Below are positions 11,601-22,318 of a stretch of DNA of 64,000 nt, one piece after another. A program made the position numbers and the translations under genes. This DNA comes from Morella rubra (lineage: Eukaryota > Streptophyta > Magnoliopsida > Fagales > Myricaceae). Positions within the stretch are counted from its first letter, which is position 1. Every line of letters begins with the position of its first letter. Location of the stretch: the NCBI GenBank assembly GCA_003952965.2, contig CM025855.1:2083252-2147251 (forward strand), in the 5' to 3' direction. Below the pieces are notes generated by a model. That model worked only from the letters and a program-made list of their open reading frames with translations. It did no database searches and was not told the origin of the DNA.

Positions 11601-14600
11601 CTTCTTCTTTTTTTTTAAAAAAAAAAAAGCCAATCTCATTAGAAATAGTGAAAACAGTACAAAGGACTATACCAAAGACACTACTCCACAAGAACCCCTG
11701 ATAGAAGAAGGATTAGGGAAATAGAGGAAAACTATGATTGCAATCTTCTGCAGATTAAGAAAATAAAAGTAATTAAGTTTATTTTTTAAGCAGGAAAAAA
11801 ATTTAAATAAGCTTAAAGAATAAGCATGCAATACCATAGACATAGATAACAAATAGGCAATGCCAAACAAATGAATGCAATGAATCTCAGTGAGAGGAAT
11901 ATAATGTCTTGCATATCTAAACAAGGTCACATGAAGGCAAGTGTCACCATGTTGCAACTTGCAGGCTATAATAGTTCATTCCAGTACCTGAATCAGAAGA
12001 AGGGTTGGAGGAGGAAGGGAGGAAGGGAGGAAGAAAGGGTTGGGGGGGGGGGGGGAGGGACAAAAGAACATTACCATCAAAAGCAGATATACACTGAAAA
12101 CACCAAACTGTCCCTAGACCATAACAGCATGCCACAAAATCTTATTCTTGACTGGCTGAAAAGAGCAAAACCCAGCAACAACCAAACAAGAGAAAAACCA
12201 TTTGACTTATAAAAAAAAAAGAAAAAGAGGAGAAAAAACCATTGTACCAGTGCTTCAGGAAAAGCAAAGTTGATTGATGAAATACTTGGAACTATTTTTT
12301 TTTGGGTAAGTAATACACTGATCTTAAGTATTATTTATGAATGAATGACTACTTGATTAGGCAAAAAAAAGTAAAAGCTAAATCAATTAGTTAAATATGT
12401 AAAGTTGAAGGAGGCAAGGAGCATAATGAAAAGGTGATGTGGATTTCATAAAAGCAAAAAAGGAAACAATCTGAGAAGATGCTAATTACAAACAAATCTC
12501 CAAATTAGTGGCATACCGCATCAGAAATGTCGCAATGTAGTTTTGTCACTGAATCGCCTCTACCAAGTTCTTCCATAGATCCATAAGCAATATATGTTTT
12601 GGGTCCGAGGTCTGGCTTCAAAATAACTGGAAGCTTTGTCGCTAGATTCAGAAGCCCAGATCTAGGATTGGTATAGTCACTAAACGGAAGCATGGCAACA
12701 AATTCAGCGCCATGTCTTGGCAGACACTCCTCAAAAGAATTCGCTGGAGGCCAGTCCTTCAGCTTCAACATGGCTGGCCACCCATTCCTGTAATTACGAC
12801 CCTGTAGGTAGCCCTTGAAGAACTGGAAGATGTTAATTTCAACCTGCAGCGCCCACATAGGACACAAAAAGTTCACAGCTTAAAGTTGCAAGAAAAAAAT
12901 TTCAGCAGAAAGATAGATAACCTAACTGCATGCCAGAATAGCAGATAATACATTAGTTGATATCTGCATGGGAGCTGCGTATGATAAAGTGTCTTAAATT
13001 TTACAAGCAGAATTCTCACAAGACAGCTGAAAAGAATTAGGTTCAACCAAGAGGGACCAAGTCTGACTCAGCCCTTCAAAAGAAACCTAAATATGGGGAA
13101 GGAGCCAAGCTCAAATGGGGGAGACTCCAAATGTAAAGGTACTTCCATGAAAGCAGGGTGACTACTTATTAAGGGGGATGAAATTATTCATTAGCCTCTC
13201 AACTTGAGAGGACAAACATGCAGTATATATGACTATATATCAGATGTGTCTCTGTGTTGACACTAGATTCTAAAAGGATTCCTGTCCTTGCTATTTTTAG
13301 TTTATACACGATTTCAGTTTTGATTTTTCATTTGTTTGACTATGCTAGGGACTGGCTGTCAAACTCAAACCCACAGCTTCATGTAATTTCATGCAGACAC
13401 AATTTCGTCATTGAAACAGTACTATTTTGGGCGCATGACATACTGAACTGGCCATAACAGTATCTTCAATGGTTAACAAACCAGAGTAGGCTATGGACGA
13501 TTGTCTCTGGGTTAGAAGAGGTTACTGAATCGGAAGCTACTATATCATGGAAAAGTACATTTGTTGGAGAATTTTTCTTTTTGAAATAGTAATGTTCAAA
13601 AGATAAGTTGAATAATCACATTTGCCTCTCAAGAAATGCAACAAGTACTAGCGTACAATAGAGGGGGCAGGGTTAACTGGGGAGAAAATAGAGCAAGTAG
13701 AAAAAGAGTGAAATGAAGCTTCAAACTGAATGAGTGAACGCATACCTCACACCAATCTAAGCAATCAATTGCTTTAAACCTTGCTGCCTCCTCCTTTATT
13801 ATCTTTTTTGCCCCTACAAAAGCTCTCCACATGACCATTGGTTCCCAGCTAAGACCAGAAGTATTTTCAAGTACATTTCTAACAATGACAGGTTCACCAT
13901 GCATCCAATGCCTTTGGAAATGCTCAAAGTCCTTGTCTCCCAAGTGAACAGCATTTGGGCAATAGAGAAAGTTATCGTGACTGCCCTCCCTATATGCTGC
14001 CTGCCTCACTTCAGAATCGCCTACTCCCCTGCATGCAATGTCCACATGATTGCACAAAGAACATCCTCGAGAAAAATCAGTAGCTGATGGCTGATACTTG
14101 AAAAGGAGGTCCTCTGCGCTCTCAATCAAGTTGTAGACCCAATTAGCTTCAAATATACGTCTCAGTGCAAGCATCTCATTACCACAACCTCCTCGCACCT
14201 TTGTAGGGCAAGGAATCCTACCATCACCCTTTGCTTTCCAATCAGGAAAGTGATGCGACATGTCAGCTATACCCTCGGTGACAGGAAGGGCCATATTGCT
14301 CTCCCAACCATCTCTTTTTCCATTTGCAGATTGATCAGTCAATTCAATATTGTGACCTCCATGACGAAGTCCTTTTCTTAGTTCTTGGCAACATGTGAGA
14401 CACAGATCATAAGAACAATCAGGATTGGAGCAGCTTCGGTGCAAATTGACAATGGATGTATTGCAATTGTCACTGTTAAACAAGTATGTGAGCACAATTA
14501 CAAATATGTACCACACATGCACATTCAGAGATAAAGCTGATAGTCATGTTGGCCATTGAACACAGAAATCCAGAAGGCACAAGTGTGGTTTCTTGACACT

Positions 14601-17600
14601 AAAAACTGCCAGTATAATATGATTCTCTAAAAGATGACATGAATTTGCTCTTTTGCTTCTAACTTGACCACAATCAAATCAGCACCACTCTTATTTTAAT
14701 ACATCAACAAAGATCAGTGAAAGGCAGGGGCTGCACCTATAGCCCGGGCATGCAAACAATGGAGCAAACTGATGCACAGACAAGTCATTCAAAGCACCTG
14801 GAAGGATGACAATAAACATAGGAACAGCCAAAAATGACATCCTCTACTAATACGACATGATTAAATGTCCTAAGTAAAGTGGCTACTGAAGTCGTCTTTT
14901 ATCTTGATACCAGCCCTTAATTATCATCTCATTCATATAACACGAAATCATTGAGTTCCTTCGGTACCACGCTTGAATGTAGAAGTATTTCAATACATCC
15001 TGTGACCAGTCAGAGTCAGGCACAATCTGCTCCTATTGAGAGTATAAGACGAACATCAGAACAAAACAATTGCTCTCCCAGGGAGTCCCAACTCTTCCAA
15101 TAGATAAAAAAACCAGAGTCAAAATATTGTGAGGAGATATCAGAACTTGAATTAGGGATAAACAGATGTCTAATGATCAGAGGAAAGAGAAGGTACCAAT
15201 ATACTCTATCATCATCGTCAAGCACAGATCTAGAAATATCCTCTTCCGTTACTGGGGCACCTATGAAGAAGAAGGTGAAACACATTTTTGGAATTTTGAT
15301 CATCAATCAAGTAGAGAAACTAAAATTATAGTGTTTTTTGTTGTATTGAAGTGCAATACCACGAATGCTGGCTTCAGCATTTAATTCAGAGCTCTGCTCC
15401 TGTTGAATATGCCTGAGAAGAGGTAAAGTTTTACACAGAAAGTAAAACAACTTTTCCAATTTGACTTTGATATCCGCATCTTCTTGTTCAAGTCCAACCT
15501 GGAAATACCAAATACTCATTTGCCATCAATACATAATATGCAGAACCACAGCAAATGAAACAGAAAGAAGAAAAAAAAGAGAAAGGAGCAAGGAGCAAGG
15601 CACAAACCATCACGTATAAATCCTCCTTGAGGCATATTCTGCAATTGCAATTACCACAACAAAATGGACACGCAGCTTCCACATCCTCTCTGGTTTTATC
15701 AGGGTACCTATTTCAATTATTATTTAGCACCAATGGAACCATTGCATGAGAGTCTCCTATCAGCAAAGTACCATAAGTGAGGTTCATAAACAATGTCCTA
15801 TGTTCAAAGGAATCAATTTTTTTATGAAAGCAAATGAACCATATACTCCTTTGCTAAGTAGGAGAAGCTGAAAACTTCTGTTTTGGTTTAAATGGAACTG
15901 CTGAACTCAAAAAGAAAGGTTTGTCAAAGGAAGTTTGTGAGTTCTTATTACCACTTTGCAAGGCACTTGTAGCAATAACGTTTCTTTTTGCAATTGGAAC
16001 AGACAACAATGCTTGTATCATATTTGCAACACTGATGGCATATTAAGCTCCTTTGGTTTTTCTTGCTAGTATCATCCTGAAACAAAATCTCATTAGATGT
16101 GGCATGCTGAAATTGAAAATTGGTATGTTTACATATTTTGATGCTATAATTCTCAACAAAACTCAACTTGTGGACCAATTAGTGTGGTACATAATACACA
16201 CAACATTCTCATGTGACCTCCTATAAAGATACAATATAGCTCCTAGAGCAAAAAAGGAGGTATACAAAGGGGATGAGTTATATGTCAGAGAACATAATAG
16301 ACAAATTAATAATGCAACAGCCTTGGATTTCTACTTTCTACACTCAGTGTTACTTCCACAATCAGTTTGGATCAAGTGTGATTAGAATAGTAGAAACAGT
16401 GTAGTCAGATTAGTACGTGATATCGGTGAACTAGTGTGCCAAATAAATTTGGTTGCTTCCAAAGGCAGTCAGCTCAGATTGTTCCCCATGAAAGCAACCA
16501 AAAAATCTCCAGAATCAACCATTCCCCTCACAGAAATCTGCATTAGAAATCTTCTCTTTGTATCTATATACTTCACAGATAGATTCCAAATTGCCATCAC
16601 GCTTTGTCATCTTCAACCTTAGTATAACTTAGTTTTTAGGAAAAAGTACACTGTATACCTACTGACTACCACTCATTTTGTAATTTACACCCCAAACTAC
16701 CAATTGGTTTACACTTTGCACTCTATATCATAATTCAACTGTTCAAATTGTGTCATATGTCCATTTTTTCTATGGATTTTAATGGTGTACAAAGTGTAAA
16801 TGTATTGGTAACTTGGGGTGCAATATGTCAAGTTTGGTAGTTTGGGATGCAAACTGCAAATTGTGTGGTAGTTAGAAGGTGCAAAGTGTAATTTCTCTTC
16901 CTTTTTGTATCATTATCTTGAACTGTGGAACTTCTTATCGCTCTGTTGCTGGGGCTTTTTATATCATTATCTTGAAGCAACTAACATTTTGCGCTCACAG
17001 GAAAACTTCTGGGAATTGCAAAAATGCAGCATTTGCCTCTTCCATAGAAGAGAAGAGGGGGGGGGGAGGGGAGGGAGCAAGGGAAGAAAGTATTCTTAAG
17101 TTTTCAGATCAGAGAGCCCTTTTTTTTTTTTTTTGATAAGAGATCAGAGAGCCCTTCAAGTGCAAAGCCACAATTTCCTAGCTTCCTATGTGCACAAATG
17201 CCAGTTGGTATGAGCAGTGCAGAGGATGATCAACAACCCCACACATCTTTGAGGTGAGGATGTTAAGATATCAATATACCCACTAAAAAATTCTATGAAT
17301 GCTGAGTTATCAGCAAAACCATAGCATGAATGCTCATGTGAATTTTGCAGGGACTACTAGAATAACTCAATAAGGTGTAACCGCACTATCTTCATTGCTT
17401 CCTCTAATTTTTAAGTCATTAATAGGGAAATCCTAATTGAAAATGAGTAGCGACCCAAAGATGGATTGATGCAGAAAAACTCACCAATAATCCTGAGCTT
17501 TCTGCTCCTTTCTTAGCGGATCTTTCCCCCATAATGCCATCAGAGTCTCTCAGATGATTGTGGAACTTCCTGGGCCTCCCTCTAGGCCTTTTCTGAACTT

Positions 17601-20403
17601 TGGCAGGTTCAGATCTTAACTCGTTAGAAATCATTTCAATGTCTCCAGAATAATTCAATTGCTCAAGTGGAACTACCTTGGACAGAACTGCAGGATCTTG
17701 ATGCTTACGTGCAAGTAACTTTTTCAAAGCTCTACCAACAAGAATAATTCTCTTATGTTTGGAACCCTTAGGTTGGCCTCGGTTGTTCTTTGTCCTTTCG
17801 TTCCCACCACCATTTTTTTCTACTTCTTCCCCACCATGCCTGTCTTCTTTTATAGCAAAAGTTGGCTTCTTTTTGTTTAAACCCTTCCACTTATATTCTG
17901 GCCGGGTGATCTCATTTGCAGTTCCATTACCACCAGTGACTTCAACCGGCATCCCCTGATTTTCTTCACTCACAAGAGTAGGCCTCTCATTCTCAGATTT
18001 AATTGGCCAAAAGGTTTCCATACTACTACGATCGTTACTGTTCATGATTTTGCAGGGAATTCCCTGATCCTCTTTACCATCATGCATTTTCGGCTTATTC
18101 TTTGAACCCTTCGGTCGACCAAGCTTATTCTTCGTCCTGACAATCTCATTTCTGCCTCTATTATCCTTAGTGGCTTCCGATGGCAATTTCCTCTCATTCT
18201 GCAAAACAGCTATTTCTTTATTCTCTTGAACTGCTAAGTTTTTCCTCTTCGTATTTGAGCCCTTTGGTCGACCACGTTTCTTCATTTGCTCACCAAGGAT
18301 ACTACCAGCAGGTAGCCTCTCTTCAACCACAGTGACTTCTATAGGCACCTTATCTCCCTGACCGACAAAAGTTAGTCCCCGACACTCCACATAGGTTGGA
18401 CAAGCAATTTTACCACCACCATCATCACTAACCACAATATCCCCGAGCATCCCTTTATTTTCTTGTTCTGCTGATATTTTCTTCCTAGCCTTTGAACCCT
18501 TTGGTGCTTCTGTAATCTCATTCCCACTTTCATTACCATGCGAGGCTTCAACCGGCAATTTCTGCTCTTCCTCACCAACAAGAGTCAGCTTCTCATTCTG
18601 TAAACCAGTAAGCCAAAAAATTTCATCACCACCACCAATATTCTCAATTTTAGCAGGAAGTCCTTGATTTTGTTGACCTGCAAGATTTCTTTTCTTATTC
18701 TTTGAACCCTTTGGTCGACCACGCTTTCGCATTGTCCCGACAATCTCATTCCTAATTTCATTACCAGAAATGGCTTCGTCAACAGTCAATCCTGTATCTT
18801 TGTCACCGTCAAGAATTAGCCTCCCGTTATCTAAAGATGTCCTCCCGTGCTCATTGTTATTTCCACCCATAATATTACCAGCCGTTCCCTGACTTTTGTC
18901 CATTTCAAGAACTTTCTTTTTGTTCTTTGAACCCTTTGGCCTACCCCGCTTACGCTCCGACCTTACAACCACGTCTGCAAATCCTTCGTCACCAGGAGCT
19001 CCATCCACCCTTTCAATGCCATCTTTAGCGTCGGCACCACACGTTTTCTTCTTGTTCTTTGATCCCTTTGGCCGGCCACGCTTTCCTTTTGATCCTACGA
19101 CCTCTTTTCTGTCACCATGTTCTCCAATTTCACCATATCCACCTTCGATTGCTTCACCTCTTGGTCTATCCTGCTTACCCTCCGACCTTTCAACCTCATC
19201 CGCAAATCCTTCGTCACCAGCAGCTCCACCCAACCTTTCAATGCACTCTTTAGCGTCGGTACCAAATGTTTTCTTTTTATTCTTTGATCCCTTTGGCCGG
19301 CCACGCTTTCCTTTTGATTCTACGACCTCTTTTCTGTCACGATGTTCTCCTCCAGTCTCACCATACCCTCCTTGGATTGCTTCACCTCCATTATCACAAA
19401 ACCGACCCTCGATTCCTTTTCCGTCAATATTAATATTTGTACAATCAGCTTCCCCGCACCAAATTTGGATGCCTTCACCAACAAAACTCAGACCATTATT
19501 TCCAAAGCTAGCTTCACCTAAGAGGGCTCGAATTCTTTCATCGACAAGATTTTCAGCACTGACCTTACTAAAGAAGCCTTGAAATCCTTCCCTAAAAAGA
19601 CCCAGACCATCATTTTCGTATACATTCCCGACAGAACCACCCAACGGAGTTTGACCACCAAGAACTCCACCGCTGTTTCCACAAGCATTTTCGCTGCTCC
19701 AGAGCTGAACAAGTTTACCATCGCCAAGACCCCCAACAGCACCATTTGCACTCCCGTCCTCACCACGTACATTCTGAATTTCTTCGCGGTCACCTAGACT
19801 TAGGCCCTCAATTTGACATGTATTTCCGCCAAAGTCGTCTACATCAATTCCTTGGCCACAGGGAAACCCACCGCTATTTTTCCGATCATTTTCAGTGCCC
19901 CATAGTTTAATAGCTTCACCATCAAGACCCAGACCGCCATTTCCACCAATGACTTCATCATACCCGCCTAGAATTCCTTCACTACCACCACCAAGAACTT
20001 GTCCGCCATTTCTACAAGCACCTTCTCCAAATTCTTGACCATTTCCATCACCGACCTCACCAAACAGCCATGCAATTTCTTGCCCCATACTGGCACCAGC
20101 GGCATTCGGACCGCCAAGCACCTCTTGAACTCCATCTCCAAGCACCACATCTTCACTTCCCAAATTTCCTTCAATCTCTTGCCTTCTTCTCTTCCTCGTT
20201 TCGCAAGCCAGTTTCCCTCCACCACCATTTTCACCGGCAACCTTCTCCATCCTATTCCTCTTGTTCCTCTGTACCATATAGTGGTAGTGCTTCTCGCAGA
20301 AAGTCGTACCATCCAAGGCTCTTCCGCTACACCTCCAATTCGGCGTCCCAGTTCTCGTGCACCTCTGGTCCTGACCAGACGAGTCCTCCATTTCACATTT
20401 CAC
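2647..20403 (-). CDS. JMJ25: JmjC histone lysine demethylase, KDM3/JMJ25 (IBM1-like), with WRC and AT-hooks
   Basis: This is a Fe(II)/2-oxoglutarate-dependent demethylase of the plant KDM3 group, whose members remove H3K9 methylation in the nucleus. Coding exons (minus strand, all with GT/AG sites and matching phases) are 17485-20403, 15952-16076, 15614-15707, 15360-15498, 15197-15260, 13746-14472, 12517-12843, 9812-11443, 9656-9728, 9487-9572, 8019-8138 and 2647-2721. Together they give 2126 residues. An N-terminal WRC zinc motif fits C-x9-C-x10-C-x2-H (C15, C25, C36, H39). About eight AT-hook-like GRPKGSKNK motifs follow, up to residue ~970. A cysteine-rich RING-like domain spans ~985-1046. 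The JmjC iron ligands are H1459 and D1461 (exon 7, HCD) and H2056 (exon 10, GCPHQ). A spacer of about 450 residues, mostly polar, splits the JmjC fold in exon 8. The start could instead be the second Met, at 20391. The stop at 2647-2649 overlaps a GTAAGT, so a further 3' exon cannot be excluded. Confidence 0.93.
2794..2999 (-). repeat. 3' LTR of the copia element
   Basis: It begins TGAAAGCAGGG and ends GGGATTTCTTCA on the plus strand. It adjoins the polypurine tract at 3000-3010, which identifies it as the 3' LTR of this minus-strand element. The partner LTR is at 7449-7654. It is short for a copia LTR but intact. Confidence 0.95.
3000..3010 (-). other. Polypurine tract
   Basis: On the minus strand TTGAGGGGGAG abuts the 3' LTR. 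This is the expected plus-strand primer site. Confidence 0.85.
3199..4446 (-). pseudogene. Copia reverse transcriptase and RNase H
   Basis: An uninterrupted frame at 3406-4446 carries the reverse transcriptase with the [14 protein letters not shown] and [10 protein letters not shown] motifs (catalytic YVDD) and [11 protein letters not shown]. It stops early, and the RNase H end ([15 protein letters not shown]) continues in 3199-3399. The usual first RNase H Asp region reads [14 protein letters not shown]. RNase H is therefore split from RT and the polyprotein is dead. Confidence 0.9.
5126..6078 (-). pseudogene. Copia integrase region, frameshifted
   Basis: A GAG-pre-integrase segment ([11 protein letters not shown]) lies at about 5810-5870 and the integrase core follows after a frame change near 5585. 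The core keeps the second Asp (RIDNGSEY) and the PQQN...ERKNRH block with the catalytic Glu. A C-terminal copia segment ([19 protein letters not shown]) continues in another frame down to about 4965. Confidence 0.85.
6100..6294 (-). pseudogene. Copia protease region, altered active site
   Basis: After a frame change near 6290 the minus strand encodes [11 protein letters not shown]. The family has D-S-G-A here, so the catalytic Asp is kept but the following Gly is Ser (a single GGC to AGC type change). No open frame covers the whole domain. Confidence 0.75.
6295..7417 (-). pseudogene. gag: Copia gag, broken
   Basis: It starts at an ATG at 7417, 20 bp beyond the primer site. The capsid-type region ([10 protein letters not shown]; later [10 protein letters not shown] and [11 protein letters not shown]) is spread over more than one frame, with a break near 7157-7141 and stops near 6788-6751. 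A zinc knuckle of the form C-x2-C-x4-H-x4-C ([14 protein letters not shown]) lies at about 6550-6600. The product would be the nucleocapsid of a retrotransposon particle, but it is no longer made as one chain. Confidence 0.85.
7437..7448 (-). other. Primer binding site, initiator tRNA-Met type
   Basis: On the minus strand the sequence directly after the 5' LTR reads TGGTATCAGAGC, the usual plant copia primer site complementary to the 3' end of initiator tRNA-Met. Confidence 0.92.
7449..7654 (-). repeat. 5' LTR of the copia element
   Basis: It is the same length as the 3' LTR and adjoins the primer binding site at 7437-7448. Twelve positions differ from the other LTR. In nine of the ten transitions this copy has A or T where the other has G or C. 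Confidence 0.95.
12030..12062. repeat. Purine tract with a run of 14 G, JMJ intron 7
   Basis: GGAAGG-type repeats lead into a run of about 14 G residues. On the transcribed strand this is poly-C. It is a low-complexity tract and a likely length-polymorphic site. Confidence 0.8.
16638..16902. mobile_element. MITE-like element of the 'gggataaatacacttt' family, copy 1 (JMJ intron 1)
   Basis: Imperfect terminal inverted repeats are present: the left end reads ggaaaaagtacactg and the complement of the right end reads ggaagagaaattacacttt. The interior repeats phrases such as 'tacaaagtgtaaatg' and 'ggggtgcaatatgtc' that recur in the copies at 30465, 43728 and 48569. I could not find a clear target duplication. 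Confidence 0.6.
17106..17156 (-). mobile_element. Micro-retroposon: CTTATC plus A13 with 16-bp target duplication
   Basis: The sequence agatcagagagccctt occurs at 17106-17121 and again at 17141-17156. Between them lie only T13 and gataag (19 bp), which on the minus strand is CTTATC followed by poly(A). This is the structure expected of a reverse-transcribed RNA 3' end truncated almost to its tail. It lies in JMJ intron 1. Confidence 0.8.
18930..19390 (-). repeat. 225-bp in-frame tandem duplication inside JMJ exon 1
   Basis: Two adjacent, diverged copies of a ~75-codon unit lie in the AT-hook region. Each holds a [13 protein letters not shown] hook followed by a D-A-K ... GDEGFAD segment. The shared 'gatccctttggccggccacg' core begins at 19061 and 19286, which gives a period of 225 bp and so keeps the frame. 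Additional single hooks lie at about 18910-18940, 18690-18720, 18250-18290, 18090-18130 and 17750-17780. The last, at 17560-17600, is a canonical RPRGRPRK type. Confidence 0.8.
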
Positions 20404-21916
20404 GAACCAAAAACATTCACCCTCTAGAAACGAATACTTCTGCGGCTATTCCAAGCTTTCAACGCCTATATTAACTGAAAGAAAACCCCATGTGATGGTT
20501 CATTACATGTTATGAGGTACTCAACTCAGTAATGGACTATTGACTGTCCTAGTGGGTTACATTCAAACTGAAGGGACGGCTCCCTGTACGTTTTACCTTT
20601 GTTTTCCATAATGGACGGGGAATCAGGGGACCACTTATTGGTCTTTGTGACGACACTGTCTCCCGTCACAAATTATAGGACACTACTGGGCTTTACAGTT
20701 TCGGACTTTCAAGTTTCAACTACAACCTGCCGGCTGTCCTAAATCTCCTCCAAAGTCCAAAAGGCACCCATAGCACCTAAAGCTTAGGTACATAAGGGCA
20801 CTTAACGCTACTACCTGTAATATTTTAATGGTAGGACTGCGAGCACCGCGGACAAGCAAGTTGTGGTCCAAAACCTCGTGTCCAGGGCTGGGGGTGGAAT
20901 CCTGGGATCAGATCCCCTGCAATTTCTGGGGTATTGCAACTGACCCAATTCTTTAAATCCTCACCGTTCCTTCAAAAGGCTAAGAAAACGGGAGCTTCAC
21001 TCCAACGTCGTCGTTTTATGAATTGTTGATGTGGCGTTATCCTCACCTTTAACTTTGAAGAAACGGTGAGGATTTAAAGACTTGTGTCCCTGCAATACCC
21101 CAGAAAATAGCAGGTGCTCTGGATCCGAATTTTGGGCTTCAAGTTTCGTGGCGGACATGTGGAGTACAGCCTCAGCCTCGTTTTTGTTTATGATAATTTG
21201 TGCATATCAGTAGTCTTCGGTAACGACAAACTTATCGTTGGCGAGAGCTCAGCCTGTGGAGTCCGGTTTAAAAACTCTTTTAAAAAAAATTGATAGTCAT
21301 CTAAAATGTTTAATTAATTATAATAAAAAATCGGTAAAAAGTTTTAAAAATATTTTATTGTTAATTGATTTTTATTGAAATTTACAAAAAAAGTAAAAGA
21401 GCGGATACGATTGAATTTGAAAAAGTATTGGTATTTGTATTCCATGTATTATGTGGAGAAACAAAATAAATTACAATTGAGGTTCTCTTTCTCGATTTGG
21501 AAAATCTCTACATAAGAACCAGTGAACCCGTTTAAGCTGCTGTGCATGCAGATTATTGTCAAAAAAGGTGTTCTAAATTGCCGAGTCGCATAAAATTACA
21601 CCACTATCCCCAAACTCGTAGATTGATTTATGGATTAGTTGGGTCATCCATTATTCTTCATTTGACACCAAAAGAGCAGCACTGCTAAGAGTGCTACATC
21701 TGCATTTCTAAATTGTACCTGAGCAAAGTATCTGATAAATGAATGAAGAAAACTTAATGGGCAGTCTGATGCATAAGAAATTTCTTCAGGAAAATCTTTG
21801 CAAGAAGATGCAGCAAACAATATCGCATGCAAAATAAGCCAAATCCACTGGAAACGAGAAAGGCCTTCCCACAAAGCAATATATCACTAGGAAAGCGAAG
21901 ATTAAGAGGGAATGGT
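20404..21916. promoter_or_regulatory. Intergenic: JMJ 5' flank and 3' flank of the mL59-like gene
   Basis: Both neighbours are on the minus strand, so this interval must hold the JMJ promoter and the terminator of the next gene. No gene is seen. The dominant structure is the inverted repeat at 20915-21114. The stretch 21280-21400 is very AT-rich. No individual promoter element can be assigned with confidence. Confidence 0.5.
20915..21114. mobile_element. Fold-back (MITE-like) inverted repeat upstream of JMJ
   Basis: The left arm from about 20915 (cctgcaatttctggggtatt) is repeated in inverted form down from 21114. The arms share ctggggtattgca and ctttaaatcctcaccgtt, and are about 70 bp long with a few mismatches. 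The loop is about 60 bp. It lies 512 bp upstream of the JMJ start codon. Confidence 0.8.
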
Positions 21917-22300
21917 TCATTTGCTCTTGTCTTCTTCCTTCATCTTCTTCTCCCACCTGCGCTTCTTGTAATCCAGCAACATTTTTGGCATCTCCTGCAT
22001 CAGCCTGGCAGTTTTTTCTCGTTTTTCTGCAGCTAATATGTCACATTTGTGCCCTTTCCTCTTGGTTCTCATCTCTTTCCTTTCTGATTCATATGGCCAA
22101 TCTTCCCCGGCAAGGAGGACTTCCTTGCGGAGTCTAGCTCTACGACGGGAACTAATGCCAAGGGGCTTCCAGGCCCCTAATTCCCAGTACCCCCAAGCAC
22201 CCTTGGATAGCTCATCCTTGTATTTTGCCAACTTCTCCCGCCATGGGTACTGGTAGTCCCCAATTGCCTTTGCAACAGATTTTGCAGCTTTGCCTGCCAT
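21917..22300 (-). CDS. Probable mitochondrial ribosomal protein mL59/mL64 (CRIF1/GADD45GIP1-like)
   Basis: This single coding exon gives a basic 127-residue protein. The middle has the conserved-looking block GYWELGAWKPLGISSRRRARLRKEV in two overlapping parts. The C-terminal part has AEKREKTARLMQEMPKM followed by a basic YKKRRWEKK helix. The AxxMxxMPxM pattern with a basic coiled tail resembles the CRIF1 family of large-subunit mitoribosomal proteins; that match is from memory and is the main reason for the call. The start is the ATG at 22298-22300. The frame extends further upstream only into sequence beyond a CAG acceptor at 22319. A leader exon probably ends at 23971 (CAA|GTAAGT), giving a 1652-bp 5' UTR intron at 22319-23970. 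Confidence in the gene is high, in the family moderate. Confidence 0.65.
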   Translation of the reverse strand: MAGKAAKSVAKAIGDYQYPWREKLAKYKDELSKGAWGYWELGAWKPLGISSRRRARLRKEVLLAGEDWPYESERKEMRTKRKGHKCDILAAEKREKTARLMQEMPKMLLDYKKRRWEKKMKEEDKSK

Positions 22301-22318
22301 CAACTTTCCCCAGGTTCT

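Noticed and set aside
12285..12320. T-run followed by gggtaagtaat, like the micro-retroposon tails
   Set aside because: No convincing direct repeat flanks it, so insertion cannot be shown.
19999..20474. Long plus-strand open frames opposite JMJ exon 1 (also 18896-19582)
   Set aside because: They mirror the coding strand of a recognised exon with WRC and AT-hook motifs. Their predicted products are serine/proline-rich antisense translations with no family.
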